Of a stretch of DNA of 64,000 bases, positions 16,447 through 26,713 are shown one piece after another. The notes below the pieces were generated by a model that had not been told where the DNA came from, did no database searches, and saw nothing but the letters and a program-made list of their open reading frames with translations. Each line of letters opens with the position of its first letter. Within the stretch, counting starts at the first letter, position 1. A program made the position numbers and the translations under genes. Source of the DNA: Woronichinia naegeliana WA131 (lineage in GTDB: Bacteria > Cyanobacteriota > Cyanobacteriia > Cyanobacteriales > Microcystaceae); contig CP073041.1 in the NCBI GenBank assembly GCA_025370055.1, forward strand, positions 6,418,272 through 6,482,271, given 5' to 3'.

Positions 16447-17692
16447 GGCTCTCCCCTTGTCTGTGTGTAATGTTATGTTAAGAGTTAAAGCAAGCTAACA
16501 ATTTAAGCCGTAGATGCTCAAAATTAGCAAATCCATAACTTTTCCTTTTTATTAATTTAATTTTTGTATTCATCCCTTCCGTTAATCCATTAGTTGTATG
16601 GTTTTCAAAATAATTGCATATACCTGTCAAATGAGTTTTCAGCATACCCACACTTTTTTTATAGAATAGGCTCGCTGTTCTCATCCATTTTTCAAATTTT
16701 CTCCTTGCACCATTTGTCGTTCTTGAATGCTCATAAATATCTCTAATCTCTTCCTTCATTTCATACGCTATTCCTAAACAAGGATACATTTTCAATATCT
16801 CTTCTAACTCTTCTCTTTTTTCTTCTTTTAACTCTTCTTTATTTTTCCATAATAGGTATGTTAAACCCTTTTTATGGATATTCATTTTCTTTCTCAATTT
16901 ATTCAATTCTTCATTTATATTTTTCATTACATGAAATCTATCATAGACGATTTTAGCATTTACAAATAACTCCTTTATTGCTGACGTAAATCCCTCCCAC
17001 ATATCCACACTTACTTCCTTTACATTCTCTCTAACCCTTGCTGGCTGCACCTTTAGGGCTTCTATTATCTCTTCTTTTTTGTGTCCTTTTATTACTTCTA
17101 ACAATTCCTTTTTATTTATATCTATCACTGTTGTAATAAAGTCTTTTTTTCCTTTTCTATTACTAAATTCGTCTAAACTTATCTTTTCTGGTAATTCCCA
17201 TTCCTTCTTTTCTGCCTGCTTTGCATACTCTTCAAATATTGATTCCAATGTTCCCCAACTTATTTCTTCTTCTTGCCTTACCTCTTCTACATTTTTCTTT
17301 TTTACTTGCTCATAAATCTTTTCTTCATAACGAATTGTATAATGTTTTCTTAGCCGCATAAAGTCCAGTTTTTCTGTTATGTATTTCTGACATTTTTCAC
17401 AATGGAACTGGCGGCGGGGCACTTCCAGATATACTTTCTTTCCCAATAGGGATAAATCCCGAACCAAATTATATTCTATTTGATTTATATCTTCCAATTC
17501 TTTATGACAATTTGGACATTCCATTACTTCGTTTTTCATTTTTAATTTTAAGAACAAAGCACCATCTATTTCTCGATAGTTTACGACTGTTACCTTTGGC
17601 AAACCTAGTAGCTCATCCAAGTTTATCCACATACTCCACCTCCTACTGTGGTATTACTATTATACACTTTCCACACAGTTGGGGGAAGAGCC
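16447..17692 (-). mobile_element. IS-E (ISL3 family), complete
   Basis: 1,246 bp with inverted ends GGCTCTCCCCTTGTCTGTG and CACACAGTTGGGGGAAGAGCC-like sequence, flanked by the direct repeat AACTGCT (16440-16446 and 17693-17699). ISL3 elements usually duplicate 8 bp; only 7 are clear here. Confidence 0.9.
16478..17632 (-). CDS. ISL3-family transposase, intact
   Basis: A 384-aa transposase. The N-terminal zinc-binding region has CPNCHKEL and FHCEKCQKYITE. Catalytic-domain signatures are SLDEFSNRKGKKDFITTV (first Asp), VKEVSVDMWEGFTSAI, AKIVYDRFHVMKNINEELN (second Asp) and TTNGLTEGMNTKIKLIKR (Glu) followed by GFANFEHLRLKLL. All are in the order expected for ISL3, with no frameshift. It nearly fills the element, so the copy is probably competent to move. 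Confidence 0.93.
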   Translation of the reverse strand: MWINLDELLGLPKVTVVNYREIDGALFLKLKMKNEVMECPNCHKELEDINQIEYNLVRDLSLLGKKVYLEVPRRQFHCEKCQKYITEKLDFMRLRKHYTIRYEEKIYEQVKKKNVEEVRQEEEISWGTLESIFEEYAKQAEKKEWELPEKISLDEFSNRKGKKDFITTVIDINKKELLEVIKGHKKEEIIEALKVQPARVRENVKEVSVDMWEGFTSAIKELFVNAKIVYDRFHVMKNINEELNKLRKKMNIHKKGLTYLLWKNKEELKEEKREELEEILKMYPCLGIAYEMKEEIRDIYEHSRTTNGARRKFEKWMRTASLFYKKSVGMLKTHLTGICNYFENHTTNGLTEGMNTKIKLIKRKSYGFANFEHLRLKLLACFNS

Positions 17693-18482
17693 AACTGCTT
17701 AGGATGTATTAATGCTCCGTTATATTTGTTGAGTGAATTTTTTAAAGGAAAAGCATTAGAACACCTATTAGGAGAAGGAATAAAAGCAGAAGATTTAAAT
17801 GATGACAAGCTAGGAAGGTCATTGGATAAGGTATTTGGAGTGGGGGTAAAAAACCGGTTCACGAAAATAGTCCTAAAAGCGGCAGCAATCTTTGGAATAG
17901 AACAAAAGTCAAAGCATTTAGACTCAACCTCAATGTCTGTACAAGGGAAGTATAAGGAAAGGATAGAAGATGAGGAAGACGAGCAGACAAAAGCCATAAA
18001 AATAAAATTTGGTTATTCCAGAGATAAACGACCAGACCTAAAACAGTTTATGTTAAATATGATATGTAGTGGAGATGGTGGTGTCCCTCTCTTTATGCAA
18101 TTAGGAGATGGCAATGAATCGGATAAAAAGGTGTTTCCCCAGATAATCAAAGACTGTCAAGAAACGTTGAATATGGAAGGTTTATCGGTGATTGATGGAG
18201 CTTTTTATACGGCGGAAAATGTGGGCATGGCGAGGTCAATTCAATGGTTAAGTCGTGTCCCTCTGAAAGAAGCCACTGAGACTTTGGCAAATATATCAGA
18301 AGACCAATGGCAGCAGGGTGAACAGGACGGTTATCGTTGGCAAGTGAGGGCTTCGGAATATGGGGGTGAACAGCAACGATGGCTTGTGGTCGAAAGTGCT
18401 CAACGTCTCCAGTCCGATAATAAAGCTATAAGTCAAAAAATTGAGAAAGCCGATAAAGTTGTCAAAAAAGAATGGCAGAAAC

Positions 18483-19251
18483 CAGCAATTCCAAATTCAA
18501 ATGGTATAAATAGAGACAGAAAAACTTTGACCTATAGGAAGTTATGAATAAAGAGAAAAGTGTCTACTGATTTTGCAGAGAGAAAGATGGAAGTAAACGA
18601 CCTAAGTTTTGACGGAATCGTTCACTGTTTAAACGAGGTCATTGGGAAGATAGATGACCCCCGTTCGGTTAGTAATGCAACGAAATATAGTCTAAGAGAG
18701 GCGATACTGGGGGCATTTGCCGCCTTTTTTATGCAAAATGAGTCATTTTTAGAGTACCAACGTCAGCTTAACAGCCGTTGTGGGCGAGATAATGCTCAGA
18801 GCTTGTTTGGACTAGAAAAAATACCAACAGTAGAACAGATTCGCAACATTGTGGATGGGGTAGCAGCGAGTAGTCTATTCCCTTTGTTTGGGTTAATTTA
18901 CCAAGCATTGAGGAGCATGGGATTCTTGAAAGCCTATGAAATATTGAGGGGAAATCTTCTAGTAGCAATGGATGGGACAAATTACTACAGTTCGGAAAAA
19001 GTAAATTGTCCATGCTGTTCAACCAAAACGTCAAAACAGGGAAAAGTCACCTACTTCCATCAGGCATTATTGCCCGTGATTGTTTCCCCAGACCATGAAT
19101 CAGTTTTTTCCTTACCCCCTGAATTTATTACCCCTCAAGACGGTTCTGAAAAGCAAGATTGTGAGCAAAATGCGGCGAAACGTTGGATAAGTAACCATGC
19201 TAGTTTGTTTGCGGGACAGAAGATAACTCTGCTAGGGGATGACTTGTACAG
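18483..19251 (+). mobile_element. IS-F (unassigned DDE element), left part
   Basis: Begins with CAGCAATTCCAAATTCAAAT, an end found again at 24922, at 32671 (reverse) and at 38608 (reverse). It is cut at about 19251, where IS-G starts. The right-hand half of this copy is not adjacent on the far side of IS-G. Confidence 0.8.
18560..19251 (+). pseudogene. IS-F transposase, N-terminal part
   Basis: Starts at GTG 18560 or ATG 18587 (MEVNDLSFDGIVHCLNEVIG). Recognisable elements are LREAILGAFAAFFMQNESFL, LVAMDGTNYYSSEKVNCPCC (first catalytic Asp with a Cys cluster) and ITLLGDDLYS (second Asp). It is interrupted at the DDLYS codons. The frame continues by chance into IS-G to 19639, giving a 359-aa in-frame fusion with the start of the IS-G transposase. 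The complementary C-terminal half of the family is seen at 25041-26250. I cannot assign the family with certainty; it resembles IS4-superfamily/ISNCY proteins. Confidence 0.8.
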
Positions 19252-19631
19252 CATTGGTGTCAACTTAAGCCAAAATGCCTACTCACAAAAGATTAGCCTA
19301 AAAGCAGGCGGAAGTAAGAGTAGGCTGAAAAAAAGGTTAGTATATAAAAAAGTGAGCAAAAAACAAATGGCAAGACAACATCCTCGGAGAAAAGGAAACC
19401 CAGACTTACGTCGTAAGACAAATCAGCCAGGGGTAGAAATCCCTGAAATAACAAAAGAGTTGTTTGAATTACTAGAACCCACAATGTTTACACCATTAAA
19501 ATATTTACAGGGAACTCATGAGAAAATGATGAGAGATAGGGTATTAAATTTACCAGTAATGGTGGCATTAGTGTTAAGTATAGTGTATCGTCAAATAGCG
19601 GGTATAAGTGAAGCGGTAAGACTGTTAGAGG

Positions 19632-21021
19632 GGGTGTGACCTTTAGTTGATGAAGGAAAAGAAAAGTGTTAACATGAGATGAAAAGTGACAAAGAGGAAA
19701 CAATGATGACAGCAAAACTAATTAATGTAGAGGGTTCAAAGATAAAAATAGAACTAACATTAGAACTCAGTCGTTCAATGTTGGATACAGAAATAAATAT
19801 TCAAAAAGGCTTAAACGAAGTAGGTTGCATCGCCAGCAAAGAAGCCTTGAAATATTTAGATACAGATGGTTCACCCTTAAAAATCGGTGAAGAAATCTGG
19901 AAGAGTAAGGGAGAGCAACCGAAAGAATATCAAACACCTTATGGTGAGGTTATAGTGAATCGTCATGTATATCAGCGTTCACCTTTGAGGAAAAACGTAT
20001 TGCCCCTTAGAAAGAGAAGCAAGGATAATCATAACATCAACGCCATTATTGGCAAAACAGGTATCCTCAAAAATGTCAGGGATGGCAGGCAAAGAGGTGA
20101 AAAATGATTTATTAGAAAATCATGGTAGAAAAGTAGCGCTATCCTATATCCAAAGATTGAGTGAAGCAGTAGGAAGTGTGGTACAGGCAAAAGAAGAAGC
20201 GTGGAGTTATGCCCCGCCCAAGGAGGATAGCCAAATTGCAACAGTGGGAATAGGATTAGATGGAACCTGTATGCTGATGTGTGAGGATGGCTACCGTGAA
20301 GCAATGGTGGGAACCGTTTCCCTATACGATAGTGAAGGCGAACGTCAACATACAATCTATCTAGGTGCGGCACCAGAGTATGGAAAAAAGAGTTTTCTAG
20401 AAAGATTAGAAAGAGAAATTGAGCGAGCGAAAAACCGTTATCCAGAGGCAACATTGGTCGGGATAGCAGACGGGGCAGAATCAAATTGGAAGTTTTTAGA
20501 AAAGCAAACGGAAGAACAGATATTAGATTTCTATCATGCCTCTGGTTACTTAGGTGCCTTGGCAGAAGCGTTGCATCCGAATACCGTGTCAAAACAAAAA
20601 GAATGGTTGACTGAAAATTGTCGAGAACTCAAGCATGAAAAAGGAAAAGCAGGAGAACTGCTAAATCTGATGAAAGAAGTCAAAGAAGAAAAAAGTCATT
20701 CTAAGAATCTTACCGAGAAACTACAAGCGGCGATTACTTATTACGAGAATCATCAGCATCAAATGGATTATGCTGAATACATAGAGAAAAAGTATCCGAT
20801 TGGTTCAGGTGTTACGGAAGCAGCTTGTAAGACGTTGGTCAAACAACGATTATGTTGTTCAGGGATGCGATGGAAGGAAAAAGGAGCAGGAATTATTTTG
20901 AGCCTACGAGCTTTGGTATTGACGAAGGAACGATGGAGTCAATTTTGGGCAAAACTTGATCAATATGGGTTCCCTGTAGAACCCTGATTACAACAGCTTT
21001 TATCAACTAAAGGTCGCACCC
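19632..21021 (+). mobile_element. IS-H (ISKra4 family, second type), complete
   Basis: 1,390 bp with inverted ends GGGTGTGACCTTTAGTTGAT and (reverse of the right end) GGGTGCGACCTTTAGTTGAT, flanked by the perfect 8-bp duplication GTTAGAGG (19624-19631 and 21022-21029). Confidence 0.94.
19679..20987 (+). pseudogene. ISKra4-type transposase, frameshifted
   Basis: The first frame (ATG 19703, MMTAKLINVEGSKIKIELTL, to YGEVIVNRHVYQRSPLRKN) must pass one base forward near 19995-20005 to reach the second frame, LEREARIIITSTPLLAKQVS, which continues to 20987. Catalytic signatures are GIGLDGTCMLMCEDGY (Asp), LVGIADGAESNWKFLE, ILDFYHASGYLGALAEAL (Asp) and YPIGSGVTEAACKTLVKQRL (Glu). The shift is of the +1 type, which is less usual for natural frameshifting in this family, so a mutation is more likely. 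Confidence 0.8.
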
Positions 21022-21931
21022 GTTAGAGGAAGAGGGATTGCTATGGGTAGCATCATTAAAAGTAAGCAAACAGGCAGTATCAAAAAGAATGATGAATGTG
21101 CCAGCCGAAATATTTGCAATATTACTAAAAGAAGTGTTAGAAAAAGCAGCCGAAAAAGGGAAGAAGCTCCAAGTAGGAGAAAAATGGGAAAAAATAAGAG
21201 AAAAGTTTAGTGCAGTGTGGATAGCAGATGGCTCAACGCTAGAGCAGATAAGGAAAAATATGAAAATAAGTAAAGAAGAAAAGAGTAAATTGGGGGGTAA
21301 AATAATGATGGTAGTGGAAGCCTTTACCCAAAGACCCGTTACTTTATGGTACACAGAAAATGATAAATCAAATGATAAAATATGGTGTGAAGAATTGGCA
21401 GCTAAATTACCAGAAAATGGTTTAATTCTCGTAGATATGGGATTTTTTAGCTTTGTGTGGTTTGATTTGTTAACAGAAGCTAAAAAGTTTTTTCTAACCA
21501 GATTTAGAGCGGGTACATCTTACAAAACCAAACAAGTATTGTCTCAAGGTAGTCATTACAGAGATGAGATTATCATTATGGGAAATTACCGTTCTAATCC
21601 TTGCAAGCATCCGGTGAGATTAGTCTCAGTATTATGGGGAACAATCTGGTATCAGTATTTAACAAATGTGTTGTCTCCCGAACAACTGTCCGCCGAAGAG
21701 GTCTGTGATTTATATCGAAGACGATGGACAATCGAAGAAGCCTTTTTATTAACGAAAAGACTTTTAGGACTAGCCTATTTATGGGTAGGGAATAAGAATG
21801 GTGTCCAAATCCAGATTATTTGCACTTTGATTTTCTATACGGTCTTAAATCAATTGGTAGGGGAAGTGGCGATTGCTCTCAATCAACCGAAAGAAAAAAT
21901 CTCAGTAGAGATGGTGTTTCGGAGTCTATAC

Positions 21932-23065
21932 TATACTTCAAACGTTCATAATCTGAGATTTATCAAAGCGTTGAAATCGTAAGGTGAGCAAAGAATCAAG
22001 CTCCTCCTTATATTTTACGTTAGCATCTTCAAGACATCCTGAAATTGCTGCAGAAAACTGCGTAAAATCTTCATAATATTTTGCGTATAAACACTTCTTC
22101 TTCACAAACTTCCACAGTCTTTCAATTAAATTCAAGTTAGGAGAATAAGGAGGTGAGTACAGTAACTCTATTCCTAATGATTCTGCCAACTCCTGCACAA
22201 TTCGGCATTTTTGATAACGAGCATTGTCTAATACCAACGTAATCGGTATTAATAGTCCTAATTCTGCTATCTTTTCTAGGAGTTCACAAACCTGAGTTCC
22301 CGTAATATAAGAACTGTTCGTTACCATAATTACTTCATGGGTAATTGCATTTAATGCTCCTAACACATTAAAACGTTTTCTCCCTGATGGTGACTTAATA
22401 AAAATCCTCTTGAAGCACCATATAAAATTTACAAATGCTCCCATTACAAAATGAGAGGCATCTACAAAGAAAACTGCCCTTTTTCCTGCTTTTGCCTCTT
22501 CTAGCCTTGGTTCTAGCTCTTTTTCTCTATAGCTATCCTGAGCTTCTACATCTGCTTTTGATGGAATTGTTCCCACCTTTAGACACCTCATTCCTATTGA
22601 CTTTAAAAATTTTCTGACTTGCGTTGGACTTCTTTTTATTCCCGTTAATTCTTCTATTCTTTTTACTGCTTCATTTATTGTTGCTGGTGGATTTGACTCA
22701 AAATATGCCTCAATTTTCCCTTGATGCTCTGTTAACTCGCTTTTCGGGCGATTAAATTTTATTTCTTTTAGTTTTTCTATCCCGCCCTCTTGATAATCAC
22801 GGATATAGCTTGTCACCGTATTTACTGAAACTCCTGCGAATTGAGCAATTTTTTGATGAGATAATCCCTGACTTTTTAACCATAAAACTTCCATCTTTAG
22901 CTGTACTCTAGGATGCGGGTGATTAAACCGACCGTAAGACAACAGTCTTTTGTCTTCTTCCGTAAATTCTAACTTAATCATTTCTCAGCCTCTTGACTAC
23001 TTTTTCTATTTTTACTATATTATCTCTTATTTTTAAAATTCGCAACTTGTGACCGTGTTCAGTAT
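21932..23065 (-). mobile_element. IS630-family element, complete (ends approximate)
   Basis: Inserted in the IS-G transposase between FRSLY and VAKAIARGEKP codons; such elements target TA. TA dinucleotides occur on both sides but I could not fix the exact ends, because terminal repeats are weak (TACT...AC on both ends). Confidence 0.75.
21938..22981 (-). CDS. IS630-family transposase, intact
   Basis: 347 aa. Two helix-turn-helix regions at the N-terminus (LSHQKIAQFAGVSVNTVTSY, and ELTGIKRSPTQVRKFLKSIG) precede a DDE domain of the Tc1/mariner-IS630 type: AVFFVDASHFVMGAFVNFIW (Asp), PITLVLDNARYQKCRIVQEL (Asp) and LLYSPPYSPNLNLIERLWKF (Glu). Full length for the family and free of stops. Confidence 0.93.
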   Translation of the reverse strand: MIKLEFTEEDKRLLSYGRFNHPHPRVQLKMEVLWLKSQGLSHQKIAQFAGVSVNTVTSYIRDYQEGGIEKLKEIKFNRPKSELTEHQGKIEAYFESNPPATINEAVKRIEELTGIKRSPTQVRKFLKSIGMRCLKVGTIPSKADVEAQDSYREKELEPRLEEAKAGKRAVFFVDASHFVMGAFVNFIWCFKRIFIKSPSGRKRFNVLGALNAITHEVIMVTNSSYITGTQVCELLEKIAELGLLIPITLVLDNARYQKCRIVQELAESLGIELLYSPPYSPNLNLIERLWKFVKKKCLYAKYYEDFTQFSAAISGCLEDANVKYKEELDSLLTLRFQRFDKSQIMNV

Positions 23066-23069
23066 ATGT

Positions 23070-24775
23070 AGGGCTTGCTGAAAAAAGCTGAAACCTTTAC
23101 GGAGAAAAATAGTAGGCGAATTAAGAACCGCTAGAATGCACGAAAATAGGGTAGAATGCCTCAAAACCATTGCATTAAGAAGAGAGAAAGCAGATGTACC
23201 GAAAGCAACAGTACTCAATTGAAACACCAGAAAACTTGAAAAATCTGTTCGGCGGGCAGTTAGACGAAGAAAATCGTTGGATAGAAATGTCAAAAATGAT
23301 TCCCTGGGAAGAATATGAGGAAGAATATGCAAAAAACTTCACAGAAAAAAAAGGAGCCCCAGCCAAATCATTTAGAATGGCATTAGGAGCATTAATTATC
23401 AAAGAAATTTCAGGAAAAAGTGACAGAGAAACAGTAGAACAAATAAAAGAGAACCCTTATTTACAGTACTTTATAGGAATGGAAAGCTATAGTAGCAAAG
23501 AAGCATTTAATGCGTCAATGATGGTTCATTTTCGTAAAAAAATAGGAATGGAATTAATAAATAAATAAAATTAATAAAGAAATAGAAAAAAAAGCGACGG
23601 GTGTAGCGTCAGAAAAAAAAGAAAATGAAGGAAAGTTATTGTTAGATGCGACTTGTACACCAGCAGATATAAAATATCCAACGGATATAGGAATATTGAA
23701 TGATGCCAGAGAAAAAACAGAAAAAATAATAGATAAGCTGTATGAAGAAATAAAAGAGAGAAGGAAAGAAAAGCCGAGGACTTATAGGGAAGTGGCAAGA
23801 AAAGAGTACTTAGCCATAGCAAAAAAACGTCGTGTGTCAAAAAAAGAAAGAAGAAAAGGAACAAAAAAACAACTAGGATATATAAAAAGAAACTTGTCTG
23901 ATATAGAAAAAATGATAGAAGAGGGAGCAAAGTTAGAAAAACTAACGAAAAAAGAGCAAGAAGAGCTTGTAACGATAGGAAAAGTGTATGAGCAACAGTT
24001 AGAAATGTATGAAAAAAAGACAAATAAAGTAGAAAACAGAATTGTGAGTGTAAGCCAACCTCACGTGCGTCCAATAGTGCGTGGAAAAGCGGGAAAAGCA
24101 GTAGAGTTTGGGGCTAAAATATCGGCAAGTAATGTGAATGGCTTTGTCTTCTTAGACAAATTAAGTTGGGATAATTACAACGAATCGGGAGATTTACAAG
24201 CGCGAATAGAAGAATATAAAAGGGAAACAGGATGTTATCCGGAATCGGTTCATGTGGATAAAATCTATCGAACAAAAGCGAATCGAGCTTATTGTAAAGA
24301 AAGGGATATAAGAATGAGTGGTCCCCGATTGGGAAGACCGCCGAAAGAGGTGAGCAAAGAAAAAAAGAAAGAGGCACGCTCAGATGAAAGAGTGCGTAAT
24401 GCCATTGAGGGTAAATTCGGACAGGGAAAGAGGAAATTTAGTCTTGGTCGAGTGATGGCCAAACTACCTGAGACCTCGGAAACGGTAATTGCGATGAACT
24501 TTTTGGTAATGAATCTTTCTACTCTACTTCAGAAGACAAAAAAGAAAACAAAAAGTAAAAAGTTGTAGAGTCGTTTTTCTTGTGAAAAATGGTGTTAATT
24601 TTCCTCTCTTTTGTGAGGAGTGATTTGTGTTGACCTTTTTAGACAGAAAGGAACAATAGATTAAACAAAATCTGTATTTTGATTTGTTTCCATAAGGATA
24701 AGTTATCTATGCTTTTTCAGTCCATACTTCCCTAACCCACATTTCTTTCGTTTTTTGACTTTTTCAGCAAGCCCT
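23070..24775 (+). mobile_element. IS-A copy, complete, with small duplications
   Basis: 1,706 bp with both terminal repeats and a perfect ATGT duplication (23066-23069 and 24776-24779). It is longer than the reference because of a 4-bp repeat near 23561-23568 and a 12-bp insertion near 24538-24549. Confidence 0.95.
23194..24568 (+). pseudogene. IS-A transposase, frameshifted
   Basis: A 4-base duplication within AATAAATAAATAAAA near 23565 introduces a stop after MELINK (codon 124) and shifts the frame. The rest, with LLLDATCTPADIKYPTD and the C-terminal catalytic segments, is intact in another frame up to 24568. A 12-base in-frame insertion adds KKKT near the C-terminus. Confidence 0.92.
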
Positions 24776-24921
24776 ATGTAGCGAAGGCTATTGCTAGAGG
24801 AGAAAAGCCTGATACAGTAACCTATCTGGCTGAACGTGCTAAGTTATTTGGTTTGGTCAAAGCTGAGAGAAAGCGACATCGAGAAAAGGCCGCTCTCAAT
24901 CAACAAATTTGGGAACCCATT

Positions 24922-25040
24922 CAGCAATTCCAAATTCAAATGGTATAAATAGAGACAGAAAAACTTTGACCTATAGGAAGTTATGAATAAAGAGAAAAGT
25001 GTCTACTGATTTTGCAGAGAGAAAGATGGAAGTAAACGAC
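24922..25040 (+). mobile_element. IS-F left-end fragment
   Basis: 119 bp, the same sequence as 18483-18601: CAGCAATTCC end up to the codons for MEVND. It abuts the right end of another IS-F copy in the opposite orientation at 25041. Confidence 0.85.
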
Positions 25041-26250
25041 CAGCAATTCCAAATTCAGAATGTAGTCAAAGATACAAAAGGCTCGATGTATTTACTGGCA
25101 AGGGTTTTGCTATGAAAATTGCCAATTAATCAACTAGGAAGAATTCGAGACAGCGAGAGAAACTGAGTCATCAAGCATAAAATCTAAAAGATGATGCCAG
25201 CTTTCAAAGAACAGATATTTGGTCAAAGAGAGAATATCTTGAAAGAATCCCTTACGAGTGCCGCGTTGGACGCGAATTCTCTGGTAACGTTCATCAACCA
25301 AACCTAAAACCGTGTGCAAGAGAAAAGCCAGCAAATTCAGGGTAAGCAAAACAGAGGCGAGGTGTTGTTTACCATGCCCAAAATTATGCTCTAAGTGATA
25401 GCCTCGATTTTTGAGAATATTGTGATTCTCGTTCTCAGTACGCCAACGAGTCCGTCCAGCACGACAGACATCAAGAACGATGTGAGGGGTGAGAAAATGA
25501 TTGGTAATCCAACTATTGTGATAAAGAAGTTGAGCATCGGATTCGCGGTGGATTTTTAGCTCACACCAGTTAACCAACAAAGCAGGCTGTTGGTCTCGCA
25601 GGGGAATCTGATTGAGATAACGGCAGTGCCAAATCTCGAAATACTTCCCATTCCAACGTCGGTGTTGAGTGGTTTTGACTTCTCCATTAGCTTCTAAATA
25701 GTTTAACCATTCATAGAGTGTGGGATGAGAAGTCGGTAAACAGACGAAGATAAAGTTGAAATCGTGGTCGAGACAGTGCTGACAAGTGGGCTGACGACTG
25801 TACAAGTCATCCCCTAGCAGAGTTATCTTCTGTCCCGCAAACAGACTAGCATGGTTACTTATCCAACGTTTCGCCGCATTTTGCTCACAATCTTGCTTTT
25901 CAGAACCGTCTTGAGGGGTAATAAATTCAGGGGGTAAGGAAAAAACTGATTCATGGTCTGGGGAAACAATCACGGGCAATAATGCCTGATGGAAGTAGGT
26001 GACTTTTCCCTGTTTTGACGTTTTGGTTGAACAGCATGGACAATTTACTTTTTCCGAACTGTAGTAATTTGTCCCATCCATTGCTACTAGAAGATTTCCC
26101 CTCAATATTTCATAGGCTTTCAAGAATCCCATGCTCCTCAATGCTTGGTAAATTAACCCAAACAAAGGGAATAGACTACTCGCTGCTACCCCATCCACAA
26201 TGTTGCGAATCTGTTCTACTGTTGGTATTTTTTCTAGTCCAAACAAGCTC
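25041..26250 (-). mobile_element. IS-F right-hand part, inverted
   Basis: Starts with CAGCAATTCCAAATTCAGAA (the right terminal repeat) and runs to the codons for LFGLEK, where IS-B begins at 26251. The left part of this copy is missing. Confidence 0.85.
25134..26250 (-). pseudogene. IS-F transposase, lacking the N-terminus
   Basis: About 370 codons open from the IS-B junction to 25134. The content is LFGLEKIPTVEQIRNIVDGV, LVAMDGTNYYSSEKVNCPCC (Asp), KITLLGDDLYSRQPTCQHCL (Asp), and a C-terminal domain with TRWRTENENHNILKNRGYHL (likely catalytic Glu in WRTENENHN) and EHNFGHGKQHLAS. It supplies the second half missing from the copy at 18560. The first ~80 residues are absent, so it is not functional as it stands. 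Confidence 0.83.
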
Positions 26251-26550
26251 GGAACTGGTATCGTCTGATCAAAGTTGGAAAAAGTTATGGTGTAAGGCTT
26301 TGAGAAAATAGAAAAATAGTTTAAGACTAGACATCGGCCCGTTTTTATTATACTATTATTATTGTCATTATATCAAAGAAGAAGGAAACAGAAAACAATG
26401 TCAATATTAAAGAAAAGCTCTATGGAAATCCTGAATGATGTTGGCTTGTGCCAAGAGAAAGAGGATGCCTTATTCAAGAAAAACTGTCCTCATTGCTATA
26501 GTGAAAACGTAAAAATACATTCTTATTATCAAACGAAAGGTAACGGGGAA
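26251..26550 (+). mobile_element. IS-B 5' fragment
   Basis: 300 bp beginning GGAACTGGTATCGTCT. It contains the leader and the first ~50 codons (ATG 26398, MSILKKSSMEILNDVGLCQE, to YYQTKGNGE). It is truncated where another element begins at 26551. Confidence 0.88.
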
Positions 26551-26713
26551 CTTAAAACCCATATCCCGTACTAATTTTGAAAAAATAAAAATAGATTCAA
26601 AAATAGCAACAGAATAGTTAAAATAAAAAAGCTAACAAACCGAGGAGAAAATGACCCAATTAAACGTTAAAAATCTCGACCATTTAGGAATAATCGCGGC
26701 CGTAGTTGATGAA
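26551..26713 (+). mobile_element. IS1634-like 5' fragment
   Basis: A leader and 21 codons (ATG 26651: MTQLNVKNLDHLGIIAAVVD) of a DUF4277-type transposase related to, but not the same as, IS-D. It is cut by IS-J at 26714. Confidence 0.75.

Larger units (their letters stand above)
16142..18482 (+). mobile_element. IS-D (IS1634-like, DUF4277), interrupted by IS-E and truncated at the right
   Basis: The left boundary near 16142 is inferred from loss of the phospholipase-D-like reading frame. The element carries a DUF4277-type transposase split by an ISL3 element at 16447-17692, and its right part is removed where IS-F begins at 18483. Confidence 0.7.
16287..18482 (+). pseudogene. IS1634-like transposase (DUF4277), interrupted and 3'-truncated
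   Basis: Starts MNNLNIKDLDHLGIVAGIID at 16287 with the DUF4277 N-terminus, breaks at 16446, and continues from 17700 (LGCINAPLYLLSEFFKGKAL); joining 16446 to 17700 restores the frame. The catalytic domain shows HLDSTSMSVQGKY (Asp), LSVIDGAFYTAEN (Asp) and RWLVVESAQR. It ends in VVKKEWQK where IS-F begins, so the C-terminal portion containing the catalytic Glu is absent and the enzyme cannot be functional. Confidence 0.87.
19252..24921 (+). mobile_element. IS-G (IS4 family), interrupted by IS-H, an IS630 element and IS-A
   Basis: The left end is about 19252 (CATTGGTGTCAACTTAAG). The transposase gene is recoverable as four blocks: 19367-19631, 21030 to about 21930, 23066-23069, and 24780-24921. 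The right end is lost where an IS-F terminal fragment begins at 24922. Three independent later insertions sit inside it. Confidence 0.78.
19367..24921 (+). pseudogene. IS4-family transposase, interrupted three times
   Basis: Reconstructed protein: MARQHPRRKGNPDLRRKTNQ, LNLPVMVALVLSIVYRQIAG, LLWVASLKVSKQAVSKRMMN, AVWIADGSTLEQIRK (Asp), LILVDMGFFSFVWFDLLTEA (Asp), YRRRWTIEEAFLLTKRLLGL (the IS4 Y-R-W-x-I-E motif with Glu), and the C-terminus GEKPDTVTYLAERAKLFGL. Removing IS-H with one GTTAGAGG, the IS630 element, and IS-A with one ATGT reunites these blocks. The piece 21038-21982 is still a 314-aa frame but lacks the N- and C-termini. Not functional. Confidence 0.85.
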
